IMG/VR virus record: IMGVR_UViG_3300032893_000290
Coordinates: 1-22,406 of that record
From: a virus
Direction: 5' to 3' (one strand)
Length of the DNA stretch: 22,406 nt
Both the position numbers and the translations under genes were made by a program. Positions 1 to 7,186 of this stretch are shown piece by piece (position 1 is the first letter of the stretch; each line of letters begins with the position of its first letter). The notes beneath the pieces are model-generated. The model saw only the letters and a program-made list of their open reading frames with translations. It had not been told where the DNA came from and did not search any database.

Positions 1-72
1 GAACGGAAACGATGAATAAATCTGGAGACCGGGAGGGATTCCCAATTCATCTGATTGGCTGCGGCGTGCCAT
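1..72 (-). CDS. N-terminus of an unidentified gene running off the left edge (partial)
   Basis: On the minus strand an ATG at 72 opens a frame that stays open for all 24 codons to the window edge. The protein begins MARRSQSDELGIPPGLQIYS. A GGA lies five bases before the ATG and could serve as ribosome binding site. The gene follows the probable head-tail adaptor in the same direction, with only 73 bases between that gene's stop and this start, so it is probably the next head or tail gene. The visible part is too short to name a family. The start is supported by spacing and by the absence of any longer competing frame. Confidence 0.55.
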   Translation of the reverse strand, partial: MARRSQSDELGIPPGLQIYSSFPF

Positions 73-145
73 TGCTATCCATTCCGAATCTCAGTAAAGA
101 AAGAAAGGACGAAAACGCCAAAATGATTTGCAAATTGTTGGGTCA

Positions 146-901
146 TTAGTAACTCATAGAATTGTACCAGTCCACCACACGTCCATGTTCTGTTGCTGCC
201 CGATTTCTTCCAAGAGATGATTGCCAAAGTTGCAACATGAGTTCGGCTTGTTGGGGACGTTGAGTCCCCAAATAGGCAAGATAAGCCGAATAATATTTTA
301 CGGAATTTTCAAAAGGGTGAGGAATGGCATCGTAATCGCTATCCGTGACCAGAGCGGATGGTGTGCATCGGCATTGCCATTCCATTTCCAAGGATTGGCT
401 TGGCACGGGCCAAAGCCAAACATTAGCGTTCACGCCATCGCCATCCGTCGCCCAAACAAGAGGATAGCTGGAGACGATGTAGTTATATGACCTGGCATAG
501 GCCTGAAAATCATCCCACGGCATGTAATTCAGGGCTGGCCGCATTGATCCCCAAGAGATCGCCAGGGAGGTAATATCCGTCACATATTGGATGCCATCAT
601 TAGTATTCTGGATGATCGCCAGAGCCATGGAGAACGGATATTTTTCTTGGTTGACGATGGTGTTAAATGGAGGAGTTGGCGGGCTACCTGGCGTAAATCC
701 ACCGGGGACCATTGAACCTGGCTGCGCGGCATTGCCATTTGGCGAGAGGCCGGTAGCCAGAAGGTTGATACAGCCCGTGGAATAGGCAACTTGCCGCCTT
801 GCCTCGTTGATCCAGGTTGTAAGCTGAGAAACAGGCGTAAGAAGCCCCAAATTGTCGTGGAGCAAAGATTGCGTATCGGTGATGTATTGGCTGAGCTGCA
901 C
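146..901 (-). CDS. Probable head-tail adaptor (head completion) protein
   Basis: A 251-residue protein with a GTG start preceded by GGAG at a spacing of eight bases. The N-terminus (QYITDTQSLLHDN, then TTWINEARRQVAYSTG) matches the usual opening of podovirus-like adaptor proteins: a helical segment with a conserved W-I-N-x-A-R region that packs under the portal. The middle is rich in W, P and Y, with no catalytic motif. Gene order (terminase, portal, scaffold, capsid, then this gene) supports an adaptor that joins portal to tail; that role is inference from position and from the family pattern. A strong terminator ends just before its ribosome binding site, so it is probably expressed by readthrough and at a lower level than the capsid. 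A less likely alternative is another small neck or virion protein. Confidence 0.6.
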   Translation of the reverse strand: MQLSQYITDTQSLLHDNLGLLTPVSQLTTWINEARRQVAYSTGCINLLATGLSPNGNAAQPGSMVPGGFTPGSPPTPPFNTIVNQEKYPFSMALAIIQNTNDGIQYVTDITSLAISWGSMRPALNYMPWDDFQAYARSYNYIVSSYPLVWATDGDGVNANVWLWPVPSQSLEMEWQCRCTPSALVTDSDYDAIPHPFENSVKYYSAYLAYLGTQRPQQAELMLQLWQSSLGRNRAATEHGRVVDWYNSMSY

Positions 902-919
902 TCCACAAGCTCCAAAATA

Positions 920-956
920 AAAAGCCCAGCGGCGATTTAACGCACGCCGGGCTTTT
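920..956 (-). terminator. Intrinsic terminator after the capsid and repeat-protein genes
   Basis: AAAAGCCC (920-927) pairs perfectly with GGGCTTTT (949-956). GGCG/CGCC adds to the stem around an AT-rich loop. On the minus strand the hairpin is followed by TTTTTATTTT, a good uridine tract. The stem is flanked by A/T on both sides, so weak bidirectional activity is possible. It lies 17 bases downstream of the stop of the repeat-rich virion gene and its tail runs into the ribosome binding site of the next gene. Confidence 0.8.
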
Positions 957-973
957 GATCGTCTGACACGACA

Positions 974-2053
974 TTAAGACGGATAGATATAGTTTTCCGT
1001 GTCATTGAGACCGCCCACGGTAACAGAGAGAACCGCCGCCGTGGTGATAATGCCGTTGAAAGTCACATTAAGAGAGCCAACGGCCGGAATGCTTTCGTAT
1101 GAGCCGCCGTCGATCACGGTTTGGTTCGTGGTGGAGAGCGCCCCGGCTGCACTGGTTGTGGTGGCGACAATGGCCGGTCGCATCGTGACAAGATTTTGCT
1201 GAGACCCCGGATTGGTATAGGCGGATGCCGTACCGAGAGCCACGGGAGTGGGGGTGGCGCTCAGGGTGACAAATCCAGCCGCCGCCGTGTATCCGGCACC
1301 CGCCGTGGAGATACCAAAGGCGGTGATGGCAAAATTCATGATCGCCGTTGCCGCCGCGCCGGAACCGCCGCCGCCCGAGAAGGTGAGGGTGGGAACGGAG
1401 GTGGTGGGATTCCCGTGATTCGTCACCAGAACCGCCGTGACGGTCCCGGCGCCGGTCAGGGTGGCAACGGCTGCGGCATTCGCGCCCGTGCTATCACGCG
1501 GATCGTTGAAGAAGCTGACCGTGGGCGGGAAGGTGTAACCGGCGCCTTGGTTGGTAACGGTAACACCGGTCACGACGCCGCCAGAAATGGTGCAATATCC
1601 GGTCGCCGGAACGCCAGGAGAGGGCGGAGCGGAAAAAACGACATTCGGGGCGAACGTATAGCCAGTACCGCCGTATCCAACGGTAACGCTGGTATTCACC
1701 GCGCCGCCGACAATCGCCATAAGGGTGGCGCCAGTGGTGGTTGTGACGGTGGGCGGAGAGGTGTAGCCAGAACCGGCATTTGTCAGATAGGCACCGACCA
1801 CGCAGCCCGTGGTATTGGCCAGGCGCATGTTCACGCCGTCCGCGCTGATGAAAATATCCTTGCGCGGGCTGGAAATAGCCCGCCAGATCGTCATAATCGG
1901 ATCGTATTCCTGGAGCTGCGTATATCGGCCCAGGGAAAGCCAGTAGCCATTGGCCGGTGGCGTCCAAACGCCACCAGCCTGGAGGGCAACTTGGTTAGAG
2001 GTGAGGTCCGCGAGGGTGTTTGTGACACCAGGACCGCCAAAGCGAATAGGCAT
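974..2053 (-). CDS. Virion structural protein with ~40-residue GxGYT repeats
   Basis: A 359-residue protein encoded directly after the major capsid gene, with a good ribosome binding site (AGGAG, nine bases before the ATG). The first ~85 residues look globular (WTPPANGYWLSLGRYTQLQEYDP in two runs). They are followed by at least four imperfect repeats marked by GSGYT (95), GTGYT (129), GAGYT (170) and GAGYT (252), with a degenerate copy near 214 and each often followed by PPTV. The spacing is about 40 residues. Composition is dominated by G, T, A and V with almost no charge, as in beta-rich virion decoration or fibre proteins. No enzyme motif is present. The role is inferred from position and repeats: a head decoration, stopper or surface protein. 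The GC-rich repeats create a long open frame on the other strand that is not a gene. Confidence 0.7.
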   Translation of the reverse strand: MPIRFGGPGVTNTLADLTSNQVALQAGGVWTPPANGYWLSLGRYTQLQEYDPIMTIWRAISSPRKDIFISADGVNMRLANTTGCVVGAYLTNAGSGYTSPPTVTTTTGATLMAIVGGAVNTSVTVGYGGTGYTFAPNVVFSAPPSPGVPATGYCTISGGVVTGVTVTNQGAGYTFPPTVSFFNDPRDSTGANAAAVATLTGAGTVTAVLVTNHGNPTTSVPTLTFSGGGGSGAAATAIMNFAITAFGISTAGAGYTAAAGFVTLSATPTPVALGTASAYTNPGSQQNLVTMRPAIVATTTSAAGALSTTNQTVIDGGSYESIPAVGSLNVTFNGIITTAAVLSVTVGGLNDTENYIYPS

Positions 2054-2084
2054 TTCCTAAATCTCCTGAAAAATGGTCATGGGA

Positions 2085-3149
2085 TCACAGCACTGCCGGG
2101 GGGCCAGGCACATTCGGCCAGGCCGGGGCGGCTAGGCCGGTGATATGGGCGCCGGAAGACGGTTTGGAGCAGACAAGATCAAGCGCGGTGAGCAGAACGC
2201 CGATGCTGGCGAGCTGTCCGAGCGGGATCATTGATTCAAAGCCGGTGAAGATGAACGGCGCCGCCTCGGACATATACATGGCGAGATAGCGAGAGTTGAT
2301 GATATACATTTCCCCACGCGGACACCACGGATCAGGGAAGATGGGCGTGTTTAGAACCTGGATCGCCCGGAAACCGGAATTCACCACATCTCCCTTGCCG
2401 TACCGGCTTCGCGGCGATGTCTGGTATTGCTCAAACCCCATGAAATCGGCCATGAGCGTGGCCCAATCGGCGGGATTCATCACGGCGAAATCAGCATCTT
2501 CACCGCCAGCTCCGGTCTGCACGCGGGTAAGCATCGTGGCCATGCCGACGCGGGAGGCGATATTCGATATGCCGCCCTGGTTTGGATAATATTGGCCCTG
2601 CCAGAAGGCATTGGACTTGCTGATGCCGCCATAACTGGAAACGTTTGTCCCGTTGTCATAGGCCATATAGAGGCTATCGAGCGCATTCAGATTAGCGGTG
2701 TTATTCGTGAACAGGCTTTGAGATATTGCCTGTTTGATAACCACGGCCGCATCCGCTGTAACGGCGCGGAGCTTCGGAATAATCACATCCGATGATTGAA
2801 CAATTGCTTCCAGATTGAAGAACCCGATGGGAACCATGCCGATTTTCAGATTGAAAGACGCATCGTTAATAGCGGCCTGGTCTTCCGGCATCGGGAAGTC
2901 ACCTGCGAAACTTCCCCAATTGAAGGTGGTGAAGCTGCTTCCCTGCGTTGGAACGGTTATTTGAGACGCGCCGCCCCTCGCTGACTGAGCGTTAGCAAGG
3001 AGAAGGGACAGCAAAGGTGTCGATTGGTATATCTGAACAAAGAGGCTTGGTATAACTGCACGATTCGTGATGTTAGTTAGCTGTTGACCAAGCGCGCCGC
3101 CTGGCATTAACCCGCCAGATACGCCGCTCGTAAAGAATGTCTGTGACAC
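2085..3149 (-). CDS. Major capsid protein (probable)
   Basis: A 354-residue protein, GTG start with AGGAG seven bases upstream. It follows a scaffold-like gene by 11 bases and comes after terminase and portal in the standard order. The N-terminal region (NRAVIPSLFVQIYQSTPLLSLLLANAQ) and the following beta-rich segment (SQITVPTQGSSFTTFNWGSF, FNLKIGMVPIGFFNLEAIVQ) resemble coat proteins of HK97-like fold. A Gly/Asp-rich loop, the NPADWATLMADFMG segment and the C-terminal domain (REMYIINSRYL-like stretch, FIFTGFESMIPLGQLASIG) fit too. Length is typical. The assignment rests on gene order and fold-like pattern; no catalytic residues are expected. There is no sign of an N-terminal prohead protease delta domain, and a separate scaffold gene is present. 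Confidence 0.78.
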   Translation of the reverse strand: MSQTFFTSGVSGGLMPGGALGQQLTNITNRAVIPSLFVQIYQSTPLLSLLLANAQSARGGASQITVPTQGSSFTTFNWGSFAGDFPMPEDQAAINDASFNLKIGMVPIGFFNLEAIVQSSDVIIPKLRAVTADAAVVIKQAISQSLFTNNTANLNALDSLYMAYDNGTNVSSYGGISKSNAFWQGQYYPNQGGISNIASRVGMATMLTRVQTGAGGEDADFAVMNPADWATLMADFMGFEQYQTSPRSRYGKGDVVNSGFRAIQVLNTPIFPDPWCPRGEMYIINSRYLAMYMSEAAPFIFTGFESMIPLGQLASIGVLLTALDLVCSKPSSGAHITGLAAPAWPNVPGPPAVL

Positions 3150-3159
3150 GGGTTATCTC

Positions 3160-3768
3160 CTATGCGGCGTCTGCCGCGCCCTCATTGACGATTTTCATCA
3201 CTTCATTATCGAGCCACTTCATGGGGTCTTTGTGCAGAGCCGCGATATTCTCATCCGATCCACGATCATCTCCGGTCCCATAGAGATGAGCATATTGCGG
3301 CGCATAGGCATTCGGCTTGATCGGCGCCGGGGGCTTGGGAAGGGTTTCCATGTATGCCGGTGCGGCGATTTCCGCATCCGCGATGTTCTTCTCATTCATA
3401 AACTTAATGAGATTATCGGTAGCTTCCGGCGTGAGCTTGTATTTCTCCTGAGCGCGGCCGATGGAATCACGAATTTGTTTTTCCATTTTGGCATTCTGCG
3501 CCGCTTCTTTCTCGGCGGCGCGTTCATCCTGGAGCGCCTTTAGCTGCGCCTGCGTTGCGCTCAATTCTTCCCGGATCGGCGCTACAACCGCATCGCCCAC
3601 ATCAATGCCGGGAAGATTTAGAGACGGATCAAGCTCTTTGAGCTTGCGCTGGACCTGTAGCCCACTGGCCTTGTCGCTGGTGAGCTTGTTAAGCAGCCCC
3701 ACGGCTTTCTGATAGAGCGCAAGATCGGCAGAGGAAATTTCCACTACCTCTGGAGTATCACCGGGCAT
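3160..3768 (-). CDS. Scaffold-like head assembly protein
   Basis: A 202-residue, strongly charged protein rich in E, K, A and Q. Residues ~60-110 (VAPIREELSATQAQLKALQ onward) form a probable coiled coil, as in capsid scaffolding proteins that act inside the procapsid and are then lost. The C-terminus is helical and acidic to mixed in charge. The ATG is preceded by a GGAAAGG sequence and follows the stop of the 64-residue gene almost directly, so translation is probably coupled. It sits immediately upstream of the capsid gene, the classic scaffold place. Sequence alone does not exclude another minor head protein. Confidence 0.65.
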   Translation of the reverse strand: MPGDTPEVVEISSADLALYQKAVGLLNKLTSDKASGLQVQRKLKELDPSLNLPGIDVGDAVVAPIREELSATQAQLKALQDERAAEKEAAQNAKMEKQIRDSIGRAQEKYKLTPEATDNLIKFMNEKNIADAEIAAPAYMETLPKPPAPIKPNAYAPQYAHLYGTGDDRGSDENIAALHKDPMKWLDNEVMKIVNEGAADAA

Positions 3769-3770
3769 TA

Positions 3771-3965
3771 TCAGTTACCCTTTCCATTCGTGCCGTCAGT
3801 GGTGGTGCCGTAATGCTGAAGACCCATGCCGCCATTTCGTGTGCCAGAGGGCAATCCAGCGGGATTGGCGCCAATCCCCATGGTATCGAGCGGAACGATC
3901 TTCTGAATTGGGTCTTTCCCCGCTGCGGGGACCGTATTGACGTAGGGGCCTGGACCTTTGGGCAT
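3771..3965 (-). CDS. Small 64-residue protein of the head operon, unknown role
   Basis: A short protein beginning MPKGPGPYVNTVPAAGKDPI, rich in G, P, N and T, with no hydrophobic segment and probably little fixed structure. The start is well supported: AGGAG lies eight bases before the ATG. It is tightly packed between the Pro/Gly-rich gene upstream (15-base gap) and the scaffold gene downstream (two bases from stop to start), so it is part of the same translation unit. Small Gly/Pro-rich open frames at this place are common in phage head operons, but I cannot name a family. Coding status is likely from the ribosome binding site and the packing. Confidence 0.6.
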   Translation of the reverse strand: MPKGPGPYVNTVPAAGKDPIQKIVPLDTMGIGANPAGLPSGTRNGGMGLQHYGTTTDGTNGKGN

Positions 3966-3980
3966 GATACTCGCTCCTGG

Positions 3981-4511
3981 TTATGCCGCCTCCGCCATAT
4001 CGGGCGCCCCTGCGGGGCCTCCGGGCGGGGGTGCGGGTGGCGGGGGTAAAGCCGGGGGTGCGTTTGGCGCTGGGGGTGCTGCCATGCGCTGGAGCGCCGC
4101 GTTGGGCTGCTGCGTGGCAAGTTTCTGGATCAGCGCCATCAATTGGGTAATTTGGGATTGATCGGTGGCCGGTTGGCTTTCCGCGTGCTTTGCCAGCATG
4201 CCAACGGCCTTCAGGACATCATTATGGACATCCGACCCCATGGGGATGGCGGGCAGGGCTTCTTGAAGCAGGGTAACGGCCGACTTGACCTTTGAAGCCG
4301 CCGCCAGAGCGTTGCCAGGATTGCCCTGCGGGGCCATCATTGGACCTATAGCGGGCGGGCCTCCCATAAGGCCGGGAGGAAGCGGGGGACGGACACCGGG
4401 AATCCCGCCAGGCGGGGCGCCAGGCGGTCCGCCGGGACCGGTGGGCGCTCCGCCACCGGCCGATAGAAGGCCAGCGAGAGCAGGGGGTATTTGTCCATCA
4501 AATGGGGGCAT
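3981..4511 (-). CDS. Pro/Gly/Ala-rich head-operon protein, unknown role
   Basis: A 176-residue protein with an extreme composition. Residues 1-65 and 145-170 are Pro/Gly/Ala runs (for example GPGGPPGAPPGG), flanking a helical core at about 66-140 (AAASKVKSAVTLLQEALPAI, then LMALIQKLATQQP). Disordered arms around a helical core suggest an assembly or minor head factor, by position before the scaffold. The ATG has no clear Shine-Dalgarno sequence (the upstream bases are A-rich), and an in-frame stop at 4542 rules out a much longer start. Translation may depend on coupling or on an A-rich leader. Composition makes homology searches unreliable, so function stays open. Confidence 0.6.
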   Translation of the reverse strand: MPPFDGQIPPALAGLLSAGGGAPTGPGGPPGAPPGGIPGVRPPLPPGLMGGPPAIGPMMAPQGNPGNALAAASKVKSAVTLLQEALPAIPMGSDVHNDVLKAVGMLAKHAESQPATDQSQITQLMALIQKLATQQPNAALQRMAAPPAPNAPPALPPPPAPPPGGPAGAPDMAEAA

Positions 4512-4561
4512 GTTTTTGCTGCGGCAAAATGCGGATGTTTTTTAATCATCCGCGATTTGGC

Positions 4562-4600
4562 TTACTTGCGTTTGCCGCGTCTTCCTTTGCGACGAGCCAT
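4562..4600 (-). CDS. 12-residue very basic micropeptide, copy 2 (MARRKGRRGKRK)
   Basis: A 13-codon frame encoding MARRKGRRGKRK, nine of twelve residues Arg or Lys. AAGGA lies eight bases before the ATG. It is paralogous to the peptide encoded at 4660-4698: same length, nine of twelve residues identical, same SD spacing. Among the nine shared residues four codons differ only synonymously (residues 2, 8, 10 and 11), which suggests selection on the peptide rather than a copied DNA motif. Gene callers would skip it for length. Possible roles are nucleic-acid or scaffold binding inside the head, or a leader peptide affecting translation of downstream genes; neither is shown by sequence. Confidence 0.55.
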   Translation of the reverse strand: MARRKGRRGKRK

Positions 4601-4659
4601 GATGAAAATCCTTTAAAACGACGATTTTGGGGGAAATACAGCTTATGGCTGTAAATCAG

Positions 4660-4698
4660 TTACTTCCGCTTGCCACGGTGCATTTTGCGCTTGGCCAT
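4660..4698 (-). CDS. 12-residue very basic micropeptide, copy 1 (MAKRKMHRGKRK)
   Basis: A 13-codon frame encoding MAKRKMHRGKRK. It has the best ribosome binding site in this stretch: GAGGAG eight bases before the ATG. It is the first reading frame after the probable late promoter at 4772-4801. The 59-base gap to its paralogue contains a small inverted repeat (TACAGC 4637-4642 / GCTGTA 4648-4653). The C-terminal RGKRK is shared with the second copy. No family is recognised. See the entry at 4562-4600 for the codon evidence. Confidence 0.55.
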   Translation of the reverse strand: MAKRKMHRGKRK

Positions 4699-4771
4699 GA
4701 TCCACACTCCTCTATGTCGAGGGGACACCGGATTTACCGGTCCCGTTGTGTCCGCCCAAATCGGCGTGGCC

Positions 4772-4801
4772 TTAGTATTTCCGTTTCAGAATACCCGTCA
4801 A
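4772..4801 (-). promoter_or_regulatory. Candidate sigma70 promoter of the late head segment
   Basis: On the minus strand TTGACG (4796-4801) is followed after 18 bases by TACTAA (4772-4777). The -35 is good and the -10 is weak. It lies just downstream of the hairpin at 4824-4848 and upstream of the two micropeptides, scaffold and capsid genes, where a new transcript would be expected. The leader also holds a short hairpin (CCGG/CCGG around ATTTA, near 4725-4745). Confidence 0.35.
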
Positions 4802-4818
4802 AAGAATAAGCTATATGT

Positions 4819-5082
4819 TCAAGAAACCTCGCACATTAGCGGGGTTTTCGCATGATTTTTCGACTTATTTGTCAAATTTTCGGAAATCATGCTTCGCAAC
4901 ATTTTCGCACGCTTTGCCATTAATTCTTCGATCTTCTTTTCAATGCTTGGTTTTATTTTTGCGCGACCGAATTTCCATTGTGTTACTGTCCAGGACGAAA
5001 CACCTACATTGCGCGCCAAGTCTTTTTGCCATTGGCGCCCATACAATAGCTTCCCCCGAATTTCCAATTCAGATGGCGTCAT
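4819..5082 (-). CDS. Small helix-turn-helix DNA-binding protein
   Basis: An 87-residue basic protein. Residues 15-40 (YGRQWQKDLARNVGVSSWTV, then TQWKFGR) form a typical HTH: a helix, a turn at NVGVS and a recognition helix. A Lys/Arg-rich helix follows (KPSIEKKIEELMAKRAKML). I chose the ATG at 5082 because it overlaps the stop of the preceding gene by 14 bases and starts right before the conserved part; a longer frame reaches 5172 but would cover much of the neighbour. It could be a repressor or a small terminase-like DNA binder; its place between portal and scaffold is unusual for a repressor. The last codons contain the hairpin at 4824-4848. Confidence 0.6.
   Translation of the reverse strand: MTPSELEIRGKLLYGRQWQKDLARNVGVSSWTVTQWKFGRAKIKPSIEKKIEELMAKRAKMLRSMISENLTNKSKNHAKTPLMCEVS
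4824..4848 (-). terminator. Hairpin at the end of the HTH gene, probable terminator
   Basis: AAACCTCGC (4824-4832) and GCGGGGTTT (4839-4847) form a nine-pair stem around ACATTA, with one G-U wobble on the plus strand and one mismatch on the minus strand. The minus strand continues with TTTCTT, the plus strand with TTTTC, so it could stop transcription both ways. It overlaps the last codons of the HTH gene and separates the portal segment from the scaffold/capsid segment. Confidence 0.5.
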
Positions 5083-5350
5083 TGTCTCGGAATTTCCAAT
5101 CTTCCAATAGATCACGCTGCAACACTGCGACCGCCCCAACCAATTCTGACGTCCCACGACTTCCAACATCAAATCTCACGCCAACAAATCCTCCCTCGCA
5201 TATCGTGGCGACTGCAACCGCTACAATTTCTCCTCTTTCAGCTTCCTCCAATAGTTTTTGCAATAACGATATTACGTTTTGATTCGGGCCTGGTGTTTTA
5301 TAGTCCCCAAAAGGCTTTATAATTTCTGCCGGTCTGTTCATCTTTTTCAT
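5069..5350 (-). CDS. Small conserved-type phage protein (GEIVAVAVAT type), unknown role
   Basis: A 93-residue protein. The pattern VISLLQKLLEEAERGEIVAV, followed by a Gly-rich strand (ICEGGFVGVRFDVGSR) and a helical end (LVGAVAVLQRDLLEDWKF), is one I recognise from many small uncharacterised phage proteins with a helix, a beta hairpin and a second helix. No catalytic residues are apparent. AGGA lies about nine bases before the ATG, and the gene begins three bases after the portal stop. It overlaps the HTH gene at its 3' end, so the two are probably translated together. The function is unknown in the family as far as I know. Confidence 0.65.
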   Translation of the reverse strand: MKKMNRPAEIIKPFGDYKTPGPNQNVISLLQKLLEEAERGEIVAVAVATICEGGFVGVRFDVGSRGTSELVGAVAVLQRDLLEDWKFRDNDAI

Positions 5351-5353
5351 AGA

Positions 5354-7186
5354 TTATTTCCTTCCTTTTCCAGGCGGTACGACTCCATGCTGCATTTGCT
5401 CTTGATGAGCAGCAAGGGCGGCGATTTCTGCGGTTTTTACTTCCGCAATAACCGCATCAGCATTTGGCGGATTGATTTGCTCCACAAATTGCGTATTCGA
5501 CATCGCGTTTGCTTTTTTGAGGAGGATTGCTTTCTGTTCCGCCTCGTCTCCAAAGGCCGGGGAAGAACTATGAGCATCAACAGACACGCGAATATTATGC
5601 GGTATTTCGTGCATATAGAACTGATACGCCTTCATGCCTGGCACAGGAGGTTGAACCGATGGATCAATCAACTTACCAAGCAATTCCTGAGAGAACTCCT
5701 TTTCTGGCAAAACCCATGCCGTTAAAAGAGTGCTGGATTTTGCTTTCAAAAGATCAAGCAATAGACCGGCACACGCTTGTATTGATCTTTCTATGCGCAA
5801 AGATTTTGTTTTGAATCGAGGAGTCGCATTTGAGGTTAATTGTCCGGTTTGTCCGTGGCTCCTGACAGATGGAGATGCCAATCCCTGCAAAGTTGGAGTC
5901 ATGCCCGTCATCACGTCAAATAGGCGCTCTGTTTGCTGTAAGCTGGTCCACAAATCCGGAGGAAGGGTTGGCGCCAGTACGATTGGAGGTTTCGCGGTAG
6001 GATCGGGATCGTGCATCCATCCGCCAGGCTTCGTCAGCTTCGATTTCTTGTCCTGGTCCATTCCAGCGCCACCTAAAAACGCTATCGGTGGATTTTCCTG
6101 GAGACGCAAAAGGCCGTTTATTCCATTCACTCTTTTGTTTAGCTGTCTTTGCAAAAGTGCCAAATTGGCAATTTCCGAACGCCCCCAAAAATAATTCTGC
6201 AACCTGTTTGGGCAGAATTCCACAAAAGGCTGTTTGAAGGCGAGGGGATTTGCCTCAAAGGGCGTTCTGGTTGGCTGTTTATTGGCAGGGTCAAGCGCAT
6301 CCGCGAAAATGTTCATACGCTGTTCTTTGCCAAACAGGATGATATTTCCCACGAGCTGGAATGTACTCCACTCCCGCCGTCCCTCATCGTCTGTTCTGGA
6401 ATCGTCATGTATCCACAGCTCATCAACACGGACAAGCTCTGTGATAATCTTGGGATCAAATGACGGATATGGACCGGCAAGCCATTGAACCATGCCATTT
6501 GTTGTTTGCGGATTTGCCGCTCCTACGCCGCCCACGCCCTGGTATGGCTGGAATCCACCGACAATAACTTGCTTCAGCATCGCCGCCTGGTCCGGTCCAT
6601 CGGCAGAACGTGTTTGCGCTGAAAACTGAATCGCCCTCTTGTAAAGTTTCTTGGCGTCAGGATGATCTTTTATCAAAATCCTGAATTGATCCCGCGTCAG
6701 ATACGTTGAATGAACAAATGCCTCTTGCTGGTCTAAACTATTTATATCCGCCCTCAATACGCCCATAAATTCCGGCATAATCAAATGCGGCTCCAGACCG
6801 TTCACGGTCCAAATCATTTTGACGAATGTGATTCCCTTTACCAGCGCCCAGCGTGTAGCCTCTTCAAAAAGCGTGTCCAGTTCGGCGTGGCGGGAATTCT
6901 CCATCAGTTCACGGGCGATTACTTCCGCTTGTGCGCGTTGCAGAGCCGAACCGCCGCCTGGATAGGTCACTAGGTATCGAAGATCGGTGGTAGTGCAAAT
7001 ATAGCTTGTTAGGTCTTCGATGCTGTCAAAAGTCTTATTGTAAATCGCAGCATTGCCATTTTCATCGCCAGATAAGTATATGTTTCTGAAAAAAGCGCCT
7101 CTCTGCAAGCGATCAAGCGCGTCGGGAGTGCATTGGCGTATGATCTCATAGAGCCATTCTTCAAGGTCACGATCAGGGATAATCAC
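5354..7186 (-). CDS. Portal protein
   Basis: A 610-residue protein that fits the dodecameric portal through which DNA enters and leaves the head. Features are an acidic helical N-terminus, a helical region near 85-120 (RAQAEVIARELMENSRHAEL, then a W-x-L-V-K-G strand) and a beta-rich wing. The stem/crown part has NRLQNYFWGRSEIANLALLQ followed by the QRQLNKRVNGINGL helix, typical of P22-like and SU10-like portals. A Gly-rich segment (MTGMTPTLQGLASPSV) and a charged C-terminus ending PPGKGRK follow. The start is a GTG overlapping the upstream TGA (GTGA), with GGGAG at suitable distance, and the next Met is far inside. Position downstream of terminase supports the call. Confidence 0.82.
   Translation of the reverse strand: MIIPDRDLEEWLYEIIRQCTPDALDRLQRGAFFRNIYLSGDENGNAAIYNKTFDSIEDLTSYICTTTDLRYLVTYPGGGSALQRAQAEVIARELMENSRHAELDTLFEEATRWALVKGITFVKMIWTVNGLEPHLIMPEFMGVLRADINSLDQQEAFVHSTYLTRDQFRILIKDHPDAKKLYKRAIQFSAQTRSADGPDQAAMLKQVIVGGFQPYQGVGGVGAANPQTTNGMVQWLAGPYPSFDPKIITELVRVDELWIHDDSRTDDEGRREWSTFQLVGNIILFGKEQRMNIFADALDPANKQPTRTPFEANPLAFKQPFVEFCPNRLQNYFWGRSEIANLALLQRQLNKRVNGINGLLRLQENPPIAFLGGAGMDQDKKSKLTKPGGWMHDPDPTAKPPIVLAPTLPPDLWTSLQQTERLFDVMTGMTPTLQGLASPSVRSHGQTGQLTSNATPRFKTKSLRIERSIQACAGLLLDLLKAKSSTLLTAWVLPEKEFSQELLGKLIDPSVQPPVPGMKAYQFYMHEIPHNIRVSVDAHSSSPAFGDEAEQKAILLKKANAMSNTQFVEQINPPNADAVIAEVKTAEIAALAAHQEQMQHGVVPPGKGRK

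Noticed and set aside
75-146. 23-codon minus-strand frame starting in TAATG at the adaptor stop
   Set aside because: No ribosome binding site and no paralogue or biased composition; it fills the gap before the next gene but cannot be supported.
1121-2143. Long plus-strand frame of 340 codons opposite the repeat-rich virion gene
   Set aside because: Gly/Arg/Ala-rich, no domain, and explained by the GC-rich repeat coding on the minus strand.
4346-4549. Alternative minus-strand frame starting at 4549
   Set aside because: Overlaps the Pro/Gly-rich gene in another frame; protein-like features are absent.
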